The notes: generated from the sequence alone by a model not told the origin. A stretch of DNA of 64,000 nucleotides from Pseudacidovorax sp. NFM-22 (GCF_021401245.1 NZ_JACBFY010000001.1:186001-250000), one strand, 5' to 3'; numbered from the stretch's first letter, positions 48,249-58,747 are shown. A program made the numbers and translations.

Positions 48249-49226
48249 ATGAAGAAGCTTCTGGCTTCCTGCCTGATGGCGCTGCCGTTGCTGGCGCCCG
48301 TCGCCTCCGCACAGGCACAACAGGCCGCCTACCCGTCCAAGCAGATGCGCTGGCTGGTGCCGTATCCGGCGGGCGGCGGCTCGGATTTCCTGGCCCGCAC
48401 CATCGGCCAGCAGCTGTCGACCCAGACCGGCCAGCCGGTGCTGGTCGAGAACAAGCCGGGCGGCAACACCGCCATCGCCGCCGCCGACGTGGTGCGCTCG
48501 CAGCCGGACGGCTACACCATGCTCTCGGCCGACAACGGCACGCTGGTGTTCAACCCCGTGCTCTACAAGAGCCTGAGCTACAACCCCGGCAAGGACCTGG
48601 CGCCCGTCACGCTGATGGGCCGCTTCCCGATGATCCTGGTGGTCAGCCCCAGCGTCACGGCCAAGGACGCCAAGGAATTCATCGCCCAGGTCAAGGCCAA
48701 TCCGCAAGGCATCAACTTCGCCTCGGCCGGCGCGGGGAGCCCGCACCACCTCGCGATGGAACTGCTCAAGACCGAGGCCGGCCTCAAGATGACCCATGCG
48801 CCCTACCGCGGCGCCGCCCCGGCGCTGGCCGATGTGGCGGGCGGCCAGGTGCCGGCCATGATGGTGGACCTGGCGGCCGGTGCCGGCTTCATCAAGGGCG
48901 GCAAGGTGCGCGCGCTGGCCGTGGCCAACGCCACGCGCCTGCCGCAGCTGCCCGACGTGCCGACCTTCGCCGAGCTGGGCTTCAAGAACGTCGAGGCCGC
49001 CGCGCTGGTGGGTCTGGTGGTGCCCGCCGCCACGCCGGCCGAGACGGTGAATGCGCTCAACAAGCAGGTGGTCGCTGCCATCAACACACCCGAGGTGCAC
49101 AAGAAGCTGATCGATTTCGGCGTCGAGCCGGTCGGCAACACGCCCGCGCAGTTCGCCGAACTGCTCAAGGGCGAGAACGCGCGCTGGCACAAGCTGATCC
49201 GTGACCTGAACATCACGCTGGACTGA
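48249..49226 (+). CDS. Bug-family (TctC) solute-binding protein
   Basis: A 325-residue periplasmic receptor. A signal peptide ends at ASAQA, then the conserved Bug core: YPSKQMRWLVPYPAGGGSDFLAR, ENKPGGNTAIAA, NFASAGAGSPHHLAMELL, HAPYRGAAPALADVAGGQVPAMMVDL and a terminal NPAQF-like NTPAQFAELL. These proteins feed tripartite carboxylate transporters or act alone as sensors; ligand unknown. Divergent from the IclR gene, followed 65 bases on by the P450 gene. Confidence 0.92.
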   Translation: MKKLLASCLMALPLLAPVASAQAQQAAYPSKQMRWLVPYPAGGGSDFLARTIGQQLSTQTGQPVLVENKPGGNTAIAAADVVRSQPDGYTMLSADNGTLVFNPVLYKSLSYNPGKDLAPVTLMGRFPMILVVSPSVTAKDAKEFIAQVKANPQGINFASAGAGSPHHLAMELLKTEAGLKMTHAPYRGAAPALADVAGGQVPAMMVDLAAGAGFIKGGKVRALAVANATRLPQLPDVPTFAELGFKNVEAAALVGLVVPAATPAETVNALNKQVVAAINTPEVHKKLIDFGVEPVGNTPAQFAELLKGENARWHKLIRDLNITLD

Positions 49227-49291
49227 TTCTTCGTTGGCGCCCGCGCCGCCCACTGGGGTGGCGCGGGCGTTTCGCTTTCTGGAGTAGCTGC

Positions 49292-51673
49292 ATGACCGCC
49301 CCCGTCGCCGACGCCCCCGCCTCCGCCTCCGCCTCCGCCTCCGCCTCCGCTGGCGGCTGTCCTTTTGCTCACACCGCTGCGCCAGCATCGGCCGCGCCCA
49401 ACGGCTGCCCGGTCAGTCATGCGGCGGCCGCGTTCGACCCTTTCAGCGATGGCTACCAGCAGGACCCGCCCGACTACGTGCGCTGGGCACGCGAGCAGGA
49501 GCCCGTCTTCTACAGTCCGCTGCTGGGCTACTGGGTGGTGACGCGCTACGAGGACATCAAGGCGATCTTTCGCGACAACCTCACCTTCAGCCCCTCCATC
49601 GCCCTTGAGAAGATCACGCCCACCGGGCCCGAGGCGAACGCGGTGCTGGCCAGCTACGGCTTCGCCCTCAACCGCACGCTGGTCAACGAGGACGAGCCGG
49701 CCCACATGCCGCGCCGCCGCGCGCTCATGGAGCCCTTCACGCCCGAGCACCTGAAGCACCACGAACCGCTGGTGCGCCAACTGGCCCGGGAGTATGTCGA
49801 CCGCTTCATCGACGACGGCCGCGCCGACCTGGTGGACCAGATGCTTTGGGAGGTACCGCTCACCGTCGCCCTGCACTTCCTGGGCGTGCCCGAGGAGGAC
49901 ATGGACACGCTGCGCCAGTACTCCATCGCCCACACCGTCAACACCTGGGGCCGGCCGAAGCCGGAGGAGCAGGTGGCCGTGGCCCATGCCGTCGGCAACT
50001 TCTGGCAGTACGCCGGCCAGGTGCTCGACAAGATGCGCGCCAACCCCGACGCGCCGGGCTGGATGCAGTACGGCATCCGCATGCAGAAGCAACTGCCGGA
50101 GGTCGTGACCGACTCCTACCTGCATTCCATGATGATGGCCGGCATCGTGGCCGCGCACGAGACCACGGCCAACGCCACGGCCAATGCGATGAAGCTGCTG
50201 CTGCAGCACCCCACCGCCTGGCGCGAGATCTGCGAAGACCCGGGCCTGATCCCCAATGCCGTCGAGGAATGCCTGCGCCACAACGGCTCGGTCGCCGCCT
50301 GGCGCCGGCTGGCGACCAAGGACGTGACCGTGGGCGGCATCGCCATCCCGGCGGGCAGCAAGCTGCTGATCGTCACCTCCTCGGCCAACCATGACGAGCG
50401 CCACTTTGCCGACGCCGACCTGTTCGACATCCGCCGCGACAACGCCAGCGACCACCTGACCTTCGGCTACGGCTCGCATCAGTGCATGGGCAAGAACCTG
50501 GCGCGCATGGAGATGCAGGTCTTCCTGGAGGAATTCACCCGCCGGCTGCCGCACATGCGCCTGGCCGAGCAGCAGTTCAGCTACGTGCCCAACACCTCCT
50601 TCCGCGGGCCGGAGCACCTGTGGGTGGAATGGAACCCGACGGCCAACCCGGAGCGCCGCAACGCCGACGTGCGCGACGGCGAGCGCGCCCCGGTGCGCAT
50701 CGGCGAACCCACGGGCCATGCGCTGTCGCGGCCCGTGGTCGTCGAGCGTGCCGAGCCGGCGGCCGAAGGCATCGTCCGCCTGCGCCTGGTGGCGGCTGAC
50801 GGCGGCGCCCTGCCCCGCTGGTCGCCCGGCGCGCACATCGACGTGGAATGCGGCGACACGGGGCTGTCGCGCCAGTATTCGCTGTGCGGCGATCCCGCCG
50901 ATGCCCGCGCCTTCGAGATCGCGGTGCTGCTGGAGCCGCAGAGCCGCGGTGGCTCGGCGTGGATGCACGCCCATGCCCATGAAGGCGCACGCCTGCGCAT
51001 CCGCGGCCCGCGCAACCACTTCCGGCTCGACGAAGGGGCGAAGCGCCTGGTGCTGATCGCTGGCGGCATCGGCATCACGCCCATCAGCGCCATGGCGCGG
51101 CGGGCGCAGGCGCTGGGCATTCCCTACGACCTCCACTACTGCGGCCGCCAACGCGCCACGATGGCGATGGTGGACGAGTTGCAGGCCCTGCATGGCGAGC
51201 GGCTGCACCTGCATGCGGGCGACGAAGGCCGGCGGCTGGACCTGGCCGAACTGCTGCGCGTGCCGCAGGCCGGCACGCAGATCTATGCCTGTGGCCCCAC
51301 GCGCCTGCTCGACGCGCTGGCCGGGCACAGCGCGCACTGGCCCGAGGACAGCCTGCGCGTGGAGCATTTCGCCTCCACGCTCGGCACGCTGGACCCGAGC
51401 CAGGAACATGGCTTCGAGGCCGAACTGATGGATTCGGGCCTGACCATCGCCGTGCGGCCCGACCAGACGCTGCTCCAGGCCCTGCGCGCCGCCAACATCG
51501 ACGTGCAGAGCGATTGCGAGGAAGGCCTGTGCGGCTCCTGCGAGGTGGCGGTCATCGAGGGGGACATCGACCACCGCGACCGCGTGTTGACCCGCGCCGA
51601 GCGCGAGGCCAATCGCAAGATGATGAGCTGCTGTTCGCGGGCCTGCGGGCAGAAGGTGGTCTTGCAGCTTTGA
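49292..51673 (+). CDS. Self-sufficient cytochrome P450 (CYP116B-type: P450-reductase-ferredoxin)
   Basis: A 793-residue natural fusion. The P450 domain (about 45-455) has the I-helix motif AGIVAAHETTANA, the ExxR-like ECLRHN, and the haem loop FGYGSHQCMGKNL with Cys398. A phthalate-dioxygenase-reductase-like FMN/NADH module follows (RQYSL near 540; LIAGGIGITPI). The C-terminal [2Fe-2S] ferredoxin has CEEGLCGSCEVAV and a later Cys. All parts are on one chain, as in P450RhF. The N-terminus holds an Ala-Ser tract (ASASASASASA) encoded by a (GCCTCC) repeat at 49319-49350. GGAG lies 7 bases before the ATG. Substrate unknown. Confidence 0.93.
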   Translation: MTAPVADAPASASASASASAGGCPFAHTAAPASAAPNGCPVSHAAAAFDPFSDGYQQDPPDYVRWAREQEPVFYSPLLGYWVVTRYEDIKAIFRDNLTFSPSIALEKITPTGPEANAVLASYGFALNRTLVNEDEPAHMPRRRALMEPFTPEHLKHHEPLVRQLAREYVDRFIDDGRADLVDQMLWEVPLTVALHFLGVPEEDMDTLRQYSIAHTVNTWGRPKPEEQVAVAHAVGNFWQYAGQVLDKMRANPDAPGWMQYGIRMQKQLPEVVTDSYLHSMMMAGIVAAHETTANATANAMKLLLQHPTAWREICEDPGLIPNAVEECLRHNGSVAAWRRLATKDVTVGGIAIPAGSKLLIVTSSANHDERHFADADLFDIRRDNASDHLTFGYGSHQCMGKNLARMEMQVFLEEFTRRLPHMRLAEQQFSYVPNTSFRGPEHLWVEWNPTANPERRNADVRDGERAPVRIGEPTGHALSRPVVVERAEPAAEGIVRLRLVAADGGALPRWSPGAHIDVECGDTGLSRQYSLCGDPADARAFEIAVLLEPQSRGGSAWMHAHAHEGARLRIRGPRNHFRLDEGAKRLVLIAGGIGITPISAMARRAQALGIPYDLHYCGRQRATMAMVDELQALHGERLHLHAGDEGRRLDLAELLRVPQAGTQIYACGPTRLLDALAGHSAHWPEDSLRVEHFASTLGTLDPSQEHGFEAELMDSGLTIAVRPDQTLLQALRAANIDVQSDCEEGLCGSCEVAVIEGDIDHRDRVLTRAEREANRKMMSCCSRACGQKVVLQL
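49319..49350 (+). repeat. (GCCTCC)n hexanucleotide tract inside the P450 gene
   Basis: Just over five perfect copies of GCCTCC, encoding Ala-Ser repeats before the first folded domain. Loss or gain of units would keep the reading frame because the unit is 6 bases. Confidence 0.85.
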
Positions 51674-51894
51674 ACCGGTCGCCGATTCAGGGGCTGTTAT
51701 TCCTTCGCCGATTCTGCATATCCACGGATCGAGTGACGTCCCAAAACCGTCGGCAAACCAAACGACCAATAACCAATTGTCAAGGCAACAGTGAAGCTCA
51801 AAGAATTGATCACATAAGCTTCATTGGGATGGAGAGGCCACTCTGAGTGGGCAATCCGGCGCACTACCATTCCCGGCTTTCCGGGAGTGCACTC

Positions 51895-53040
51895 ATGAAA
51901 CCATGTGCTTTTAAGCTTTTTGACAAAAAGAAAATAGACGTCTTATTGGTGGCCGGCGCAGCCCGTAAAGCGCTGGTCATTCTTGTGGGGGGCGCATTGA
52001 TTTGCGGGGCCGCCGGCGCACAGATCGTGATCAGCGACAGCGGCGTGGCGCCGGCCAATCCCGGCGCATTGCTCGAAATGGACAGCAACAGCCGCGGTCT
52101 TCTGTTCACCCGTATTCCCCTGACCGACAGCAATACCTGGGGCCTGGCCGGCAGCCAGCCCGTCGATGGCATGGTGGTCTACAACACCACCTCGGGCAAT
52201 GGCCTGGCGCCCGGGCTCATGGTGTGGACCAGCGGCCGATGGGTGAACGTGAACGACACGTCGTACCTCAACGTCAACGCCGGCACCGCCGGCAATGCCT
52301 CGGCCGCCACATCGGGCGCCACCGGCACGGGCAGCATGGCGGTGGGGCCCGACGCCAGCGCCGCCGGGGGCCAGGCGCTGGCCGTCGGCCAGAACACCAG
52401 CGCAGCCGGCGCGGGCGCCGTCGCCGTCGGGCATAACGCGTCGGCCTCCGGTGCCGGGTCGGTGGCCCTCGGCGAATCCGCCACGGCCGATACCCCCAAC
52501 AGTGTGGCCCTGGGCGCCGGCAGCCAGACCCGCCCAACTGTGGCCACGCCTGGCACGCGGATCGCCGGCAACGACTACGCCTTCGCGGGCGGCAGCCCGG
52601 CCGGGGCGGTCTCGGTCGGGAGCAGCGGCAGCGAGCGCCAGGTCCAGAACGTGGCGGCGGGCCAGCTGAGCCCCACCAGCACGGACGCCGTCAACGGCAG
52701 CCAGCTCTACGCCACCAACCGCGCCGTGGAAGCCTTGAATGCGTCCACCGGCGCCCTGCAGAGCCGGGTCGACCGGCTGCAGGATCAGCTCAGCCGCCAG
52801 GGCTCCGCCCTGTCGGGCGGCATCGCGGCGGCTGCGGCGATGGCCGTCGTCACGCCGATGGACCAAGGTCGTTATCACCTGACCGGGTCCCTGGCGAGCT
52901 ACAACGGTCAGGCGGGGGTGGGCATGAACCTCCTGCGTCGCTCGGATGACGGCCGTACGACGCTGCACGCCGGCGTCGGCTGGGGCACGGGCGGCAGCAA
53001 GGCCATCGCCCGGGTGGGCTTCGGCGTTTCCTTCGACTGA
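51895..53040 (+). CDS. Trimeric autotransporter (YadA-like) surface protein
   Basis: A 381-residue protein. A long extended signal sequence (about 1-43, ending CGAAGAQ) fits autotransporters. Residues ~50-115 resemble tail-fibre-type stretches (ALLEMDSNSRGLLFTRI, DGMVVYNTTSG, MVWTSGRWVNVND). Then come YadA head repeats of the AVGxxASAxGxxSVALG type, a neck (SPTSTDAVNGSQLYATN), a short coiled coil, and the YadA anchor (beta-strands ending GGSKAIARVGFGVSFD). The anchor forms a trimeric outer-membrane pore. The whole is very short for such adhesins. Start at the ATG at 51895; a GTG at 51847 is less likely. The DNA just upstream (51674-51894) is less GC-rich than its neighbours. Confidence 0.82.
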   Translation: MKPCAFKLFDKKKIDVLLVAGAARKALVILVGGALICGAAGAQIVISDSGVAPANPGALLEMDSNSRGLLFTRIPLTDSNTWGLAGSQPVDGMVVYNTTSGNGLAPGLMVWTSGRWVNVNDTSYLNVNAGTAGNASAATSGATGTGSMAVGPDASAAGGQALAVGQNTSAAGAGAVAVGHNASASGAGSVALGESATADTPNSVALGAGSQTRPTVATPGTRIAGNDYAFAGGSPAGAVSVGSSGSERQVQNVAAGQLSPTSTDAVNGSQLYATNRAVEALNASTGALQSRVDRLQDQLSRQGSALSGGIAAAAAMAVVTPMDQGRYHLTGSLASYNGQAGVGMNLLRRSDDGRTTLHAGVGWGTGGSKAIARVGFGVSFD

Positions 53041-53143
53041 GAAGCCTGCGCACCTTCCGTCGAGCCCCGCCGGATACCGCCAGGCCCGGAACCTCGCCCT
53101 CCGATCCCGCAGTCCGCGTGGTTCGGATCCCAGCCGCGCGGCG

Positions 53144-53935
53144 TCAGTCCACCAGCCGCGCCGAGGTGCTCAACGAGCGCGCACATTGCAGCAGCGGGGG
53201 CGCCAGGCGCTGCTGCGCTTCCTCCAAGGTCCAGCGGCTGGTCGGCGCCACCACATGCACCGAGGCCACCGGCCGGCCGCCACGGCCCAGCACCGGCGCG
53301 GCCACGGTCATGTCGCCCAGGTAGAGCTCCTCCCGGTTGGTGGCATAGCCGCGCTCGCGGGCCAGCCGCAGCTCGTCCATGATGGCCTCCAGCTCGGTGC
53401 GGGTGTGGGGGGTGTGGGCCACACGCTGCGAGGCGGCGACGCGCTCGCGCGCCTCGGCCTCGGGCAAAGCGCTCAGCCAGGCCCGGCCGGACGCCGTGCA
53501 GTACATCGGGATGCGGCTGCCGATGGGCATGTGCACCGGCACGAACTGCGCACTCACGAAGCGGGCCACGTAGACCATCTCCAGCCCGTCGGGCTCCGTG
53601 AGGTTGCAGGTCTCGGCCGTCACCTTGGCGAGCTCGGCCAGAAAAGGATTGGCCGCGTCGATCAGCGCGTCGGAGGCCAGGTACGCGAAGCCGATCTCCA
53701 TGGTGCGCGGCGTCAGCTGGTAGCGCCGCGTCTCCGGATGCTTGCGGATGTACCCCAACTGCTCGAAGGTGAACACCATGCGCTGGGCAGAACTCTTGTT
53801 GATCTGCGCGGCCTGGGCGATCTCGGCCAGGTTCATGGTCCGGCGCTGGGCGTTGAAGGCGCTCAGCACGGCCAGTCCCTTCTCCAGCGACTGGTTGAAC
53901 AGCAGGGGACGGTCTTCGCTGGGACTTTTGCTCAT
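53144..53935 (-). CDS. IclR-type transcriptional regulator
   Basis: A 263-residue regulator. The helix-turn-helix is LAEIAQAAQINKSSAQRMVFTFEQLGYI, and the effector domain has YLASDALIDAANPFLAEL and the family Cys-containing YCTASGRAWLSALP. Divergent from an ABC-type amino-acid uptake operon across 157 bases, so it probably controls it. The ATG read from 53935 is used; an open frame continues upstream to 53974. Its control region has the direct octamers GCATATCG (53950-53957, 53971-53978). Confidence 0.9.
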   Translation of the reverse strand: MSKSPSEDRPLLFNQSLEKGLAVLSAFNAQRRTMNLAEIAQAAQINKSSAQRMVFTFEQLGYIRKHPETRRYQLTPRTMEIGFAYLASDALIDAANPFLAELAKVTAETCNLTEPDGLEMVYVARFVSAQFVPVHMPIGSRIPMYCTASGRAWLSALPEAEARERVAASQRVAHTPHTRTELEAIMDELRLARERGYATNREELYLGDMTVAAPVLGRGGRPVASVHVVAPTSRWTLEEAQQRLAPPLLQCARSLSTSARLVD

Positions 53936-53949
53936 CGCCCGAGAATATC

Positions 53950-53978
53950 GCATATCGATTTGCAAGTGGTGCATATCG
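53950..53978. promoter_or_regulatory. Direct repeats in the IclR/ABC-operon divergent promoter
   Basis: GCATATCG occurs twice, 21 bases apart, i.e. about two helical turns and so on one DNA face. TCGATTTG also occurs twice (53955-53962, 54011-54018). Candidate operators for the adjacent IclR regulator. Confidence 0.5.
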
Positions 53979-54092
53979 CAATATTTAAATCGTCATGAAC
54001 TTTGATTCAATCGATTTGTGGCATGAGCCTTGCGATCAGTGATTCATGTCCGTACCCCGTGCACCATTTCGACTCACTCAGGAGCTTCAGGC

Positions 54093-54854
54093 ATGACCTT
54101 CCTCACCCGCCGCTTTCTTCTGGTCGCTGCAGCCTCGGCCGCCGCTGTCGCCCCCTTCGCCCGCGCCCAGACGCCGGGCACCATCAACGTCGGTGCCACG
54201 GCGACCGGCATTCCCTTCACCTTCCTCGACGTCAAGACCAACAGCATCCAGGGGATGATGGTCGACACCGTCAACGCGGTGGGCAAGGCGGCAGGGCTCA
54301 AGGTCAATGTGCAGCAGACCGTGTTCTCGGCCCTGATCCCCTCGCTCACGGCGCAGAAGATCGACGTCATCTCGGCCGCCATGCTCAAGACGCCGGCGCG
54401 CGCCGAGGTGGTCGATTTCAGCGAGCCCGTCTACTCCTACGGCGAAGGCCTGCTGGTCAAGGCCGACGACGCCAAGGCCTACGCCTCCCTGGACGACCTC
54501 AAGGGCGAAGTGGTGGGTGCCCAGGTCGGCACCGTGTTCCTCGACATGCTCAACAAGAAGGGCATCTTCAAGGAGGTGCGCAGCTACGACTCGCTGGCCG
54601 ACCTGACGCGCGACCTGGCGCTCGGCCGCATCAAGGCGGGCCTCGGCGACCAGCCCATCCTGGCCTACCAGGTGCGGCAGAACACCTTCCCCGGCGTCAA
54701 GCTGGCCGCCGGCTACAAGCCGGTGAACGTGGGCGACGTGTGCCTGGTGGTGCGCAAGGGCGACAAGGCCCTGCTGGACCAGCTGAACAAGGCCATCGCC
54801 ACGATCAAGGCCGACGGCACGCTGGCGCAGATCGTCCAGAAGTGGGGCATCTGA
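54093..54854 (+). CDS. ABC-type amino-acid-family solute-binding protein
   Basis: A 253-residue periplasmic receptor (SBP family 3). The signal peptide with twin Arg (TRRFLLVAAASAAAVAP, ending FARAQ) may be Sec or Tat. The fold shows GTINVGATATGIPFTFLD, DVISAAMLKTPARAEVVDFSEP and LGDQPILAYQV. AGGAG is placed before the ATG at 54093. It precedes its permease by 16 bases. Ligand unknown; amino acids or related amines are likely. Confidence 0.9.
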   Translation: MTFLTRRFLLVAAASAAAVAPFARAQTPGTINVGATATGIPFTFLDVKTNSIQGMMVDTVNAVGKAAGLKVNVQQTVFSALIPSLTAQKIDVISAAMLKTPARAEVVDFSEPVYSYGEGLLVKADDAKAYASLDDLKGEVVGAQVGTVFLDMLNKKGIFKEVRSYDSLADLTRDLALGRIKAGLGDQPILAYQVRQNTFPGVKLAAGYKPVNVGDVCLVVRKGDKALLDQLNKAIATIKADGTLAQIVQKWGI

Positions 54855-54870
54855 GCCGCACCGACCGCCG

Positions 54871-55532
54871 ATGAACGCCTTTCTCCAGCACGCGCGGGAC
54901 TTCCTGCCGATCCTGCTGCAGGGTGCCGTGGTGACGGTGCAGGTCACGGTGCTCTCCTTCCTGCTGTCCACGGTGCTGGGGCTGGGCCTGGCGCTCATGA
55001 AGCGCTCGTCCCACCGCGGCATCGCGTGGACCGGCAGCAGCGTGGTCAACGTCATCCGCGGGCTGCCGATCATCGTGCAGCTCTTCTACATCTACTTCGT
55101 GCTGCCGGACCTGGGCATCCAGCTCAGCGCCTTCCAGGCGGGGGTGATCGGCCTGGGCATCGCCTACTCGGCCTACCAGGCCGAGAACTTCCGCGCCGGC
55201 ATCGAGGCCGTCGACCCGGGCCAGCGCGAAGCGGCCGAGGCCATGGGCATGCGCCCCGCCATGGTGATGCGCCGCGTGGTGCTGCCGCAGGCCTTCCGCA
55301 TCGCGCTGCCGCCCTATGGCAACACGCTGGTGATGATGCTCAAGGACTCGTCGCTGGTCTCCACCATCACGGTGGCCGAGATGACGCGGGCCGGTCAGCT
55401 CATCGCCTCGTCCACCTTCCAGAACATGACCGTCTACACCCTGGTCGCCCTGCTCTATCTGGCCATGAGCCTGCCGCTGGTCTGGGGCCTGCGCCGCCTG
55501 GAGGCCCGACTTGGCCTCGGAAGGAGGCACGC

Positions 55533-55536
<4 letters not shown>
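54871..55536 (+). CDS. ABC-type amino-acid permease
   Basis: A 221-residue HisM/GlnP-type inner-membrane protein with about five helices and the EAA-type loop ([24 protein letters not shown]) that contacts the ATPase. [18 protein letters not shown] is typical. It overlaps the ATPase gene start by 4 bases (ATGA). No second permease gene is present, so it should work as a homodimer. Confidence 0.93.
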
Positions 55537-56272
<736 letters not shown>

Positions 56273-56276
<4 letters not shown>

Positions 56277-57655
56277 GTGCCCTCCCGAGCGCCGCGGACA
56301 GCGCCGCCCCCTCGACCCAAGCCCAGGCGGCATCGGCGGTGCGCAGCCCGCTTCCCACCGAGGCGCCCTTCACCGGCCGGCCGATGCCGGATTCGCTCTG
56401 GGCCGCCACCGCCCCACCCGCCCCGCCGACGCCGCCGCTCGCCGAGGACGTGAAGTGCGACGTGCTCGTCATCGGCGGCGGCTACACCGGCCTGTCGGCC
56501 GCCCTGCACCTGGCCGAAGGCGGCGCCACCGTGTGCGTGCTGGAAGCGCAGCAGCCCGGCTGGGGCGCGTCGGGCCGCAACGGCGGCCAGGTGAATCCCA
56601 CCCTCAAGCACGACCCGGACGAACTCGTCCGCCTGCTCGGCCCCGCGCAGGGCGAGGCGCTGAACCATGCCGTCTCCCGCTCGGCCGACCTGGTGTTCGA
56701 CCTGATCGCCCGCCACGGCATCGACTGCCAGCCGGTGCGCGGCGGCTGGCTGCAGGCCGGCTACACCGACGAGGCGGTGGCCGGCATGCATGCACGCGCC
56801 CGCCAATGGACGGCGCGCGGCGAGCCGGTGCAGATGCTGGACCGCGCCGAGACGGCACGCCGGCTCGGCACCGACGCCTTCGCCGGCGGCTGGCTCGACG
56901 GCCGCGCCGGTGCGCTGCAGCCGCTGGCCTATGCGCGCGGCCTGGTGCGGGCCGCACAGGCGGCCGGTGCCCGCGTGCATGGCGATACGCAGGTGCTGCA
57001 GTTGCAGCGCCAGGGTCGGCGCTGGTGCGCCCGGACCTCTGCTGGACCCAGCGTGCAGGCCGACCAGGTGCTCATCGCCACCAACGGCTACACCGGCGCG
57101 CTGTGGCCCGGCCTCAAGCAGACGCTGCTCACGGCCAACAGCTTCATCGTCGCCACGCCTCCGCTGGAGGGGGACATGGCGACGCGCATCCTGCCCGGTG
57201 GCGAGACGGCCTCGACTTCTCAGCGGCTGCTGCTGTACTTCCGCCGCGACGCCCAGGGCCGGCTGCTGATGGGCGGGCGCGGGCATTTTGCCGACCCGTC
57301 CGGGCCGGCCGACTTCGCCCACCTGGAGCGTTCGCTGCGGCTGCTCTACCCCGAGCTCGGGGACGTCGGCTTCGACTACCGCTGGGCCGGCCGCATCGCC
57401 GTCACGCGCGACTTCATGCCGCATGTGCACGAGCCGGCGCCGGGCCTGTGCATGGCGCTGGGCTACAACGGCCGCGGCGTGGCCATGGGCACCAGCCTGG
57501 GTCGCCATGTGGCGGCCCGGCTGGCCGACCGCGCGGCGCCCTTTCCTTTTCCGGTGAGTCCCATCGTGCCGCTTCCGCTGCACGGGCTGCAGCGCTTCTA
57601 CATCGCCGCCGGCGTCGCCTGGTACTCGCTGCTGGACCGTCTCAGCCAGCGATGA
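56273..57655 (+). CDS. DAO-family FAD oxidoreductase (PuuB-like)
   Basis: A 460-residue flavoprotein with [22 protein letters not shown] for FAD and the [14 protein letters not shown] stretch common in gamma-glutamylputrescine oxidase-like enzymes. [16 protein letters not shown] and [16 protein letters not shown] segments close the fold. The first ~60 residues are Ala/Pro-rich. It is co-translated with the ABC transporter, so it probably oxidises the imported amino acid, opine or amine. The end overlaps the LysR gene by 14 bases, convergent. Confidence 0.87.
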
Positions 57656-58556
57656 GCGCTGCGCCCTCCGCGCGCCACCAGTCGATGAAGGCCCGCAGGG
57701 CCGGCGAGGTCTGCCGCCGGCCCGGGTAGTAGAGCTGGAAGCCGGTGCCCGGCGGGCACCAGTCGTCCAGCACCGCCACCAGCCGGCCGCTGCGCAGATG
57801 CGGCGCCGCCATGGCCTCGTAGACATAGGCCCAGCCGGCGCCGTCGAGCGCGGCCTGCAGCGCCAGCGGCTGGTCGTCCACCGTCAGCCGGCCCGGCACG
57901 TCCAGCGCCACGCGCTCGGTGCCGCGGGCGAACTCCCAGTGGTAGAGCTCGCCGTGCGGAAAGCGCTGGCGGATGCAGGGCCGGACCAGCAGCGCCCAGG
58001 GGTCCTCAGGCGCGCCGTCCACGGCCGCCAGCGCTGGCGTGCCGACCACCACGAAGCGCTGCGGACCGCCCATCGGCAAGGCCACCATGTCGCGCGGCAC
58101 CGCCTCTTCGAAGCGGATGCCGGCGTCGCAGCCGGCAGCCACGATGTCCAGGAAGCCGTCCTGCGTCTGCAGCTCCAGCGCGATGCGCGGATGGGCGACG
58201 AGGAAGGCGGACATGACCGGCGCCATGATCAGCTGTGCGGCGCTGCGGGGCATGTTCAGGCGCAGCAGGCCGGCGGGCTCGCCCACGGCCTCGTGCGCGG
58301 ACTGCCAGGCGGCCTCCAGCCCGTCGAGATGGGGCCGCAGACGTGCCAGCAACTGCAGGCCGACGGCGCTGGGCGCGACGCTGCGCGTGGTGCGCTGCAC
58401 CAGCGGCTGGCCCAGGGCTTCTTCCAGCGCCCGCACCGACTGGCTCACCGCCGAGGGGGTGACGCCCAGGCGCGCGGCGGCACGGCGGTAGCTCTGCAGT
58501 TCGGCCACGGCCGCGAAGGCGCGCAGTTGGCGAAGGTCGGGTGGCGACGGCGTCAT
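57642..58556 (-). CDS. LysR-type transcriptional regulator
   Basis: A 304-residue regulator. The winged helix is at about 8-66 (LRAFAAVAELQSYRRAAARLGVTPSAVSQSVRALEEALGQPLVQR), and the ligand-binding domain includes AAGCDAGIRFEEAVPRDMVAL and GWAYVYEAMAAPHL. It is divergent from the aldo/keto reductase gene across 191 bases and probably regulates it; YhjC/YafC-like LysR genes often have this neighbour. Confidence 0.9.
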   Translation of the reverse strand: MTPSPPDLRQLRAFAAVAELQSYRRAAARLGVTPSAVSQSVRALEEALGQPLVQRTTRSVAPSAVGLQLLARLRPHLDGLEAAWQSAHEAVGEPAGLLRLNMPRSAAQLIMAPVMSAFLVAHPRIALELQTQDGFLDIVAAGCDAGIRFEEAVPRDMVALPMGGPQRFVVVGTPALAAVDGAPEDPWALLVRPCIRQRFPHGELYHWEFARGTERVALDVPGRLTVDDQPLALQAALDGAGWAYVYEAMAAPHLRSGRLVAVLDDWCPPGTGFQLYYPGRRQTSPALRAFIDWWRAEGAALIAG

Positions 58557-58747
58557 AGGCGCGGATTGTGAAGCGGCGCTGCATGGGCCGTGCAGGCCGG
58601 ACGGGATTGCTGCGCTGCCGCCCGCGGACGACGATGCAGACCTGTCCCGCGGGCTGGTGTGCTCGCCGCGCTGGCGTCAGCTCCATCCGGGCCGGCGCCT
58701 GGCGCGCCAGCCAGGGGCTCCCGCCGTCTTTCTTCCATGAGGCTTTC

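Noticed and set aside
49319-49350. Tandem repeat considered as a CRISPR-like array
   Set aside because: The unit is only 6 bases without spacers and lies in a coding frame. No CRISPR array or cas gene was seen in the window.
48803-51769. Reverse-strand frame of 988 codons opposite the P450 gene
   Set aside because: It lies antisense to a clearly functional fusion enzyme, has His/Gly/Arg-rich composition without domains, and is explained by GC-rich codon use.
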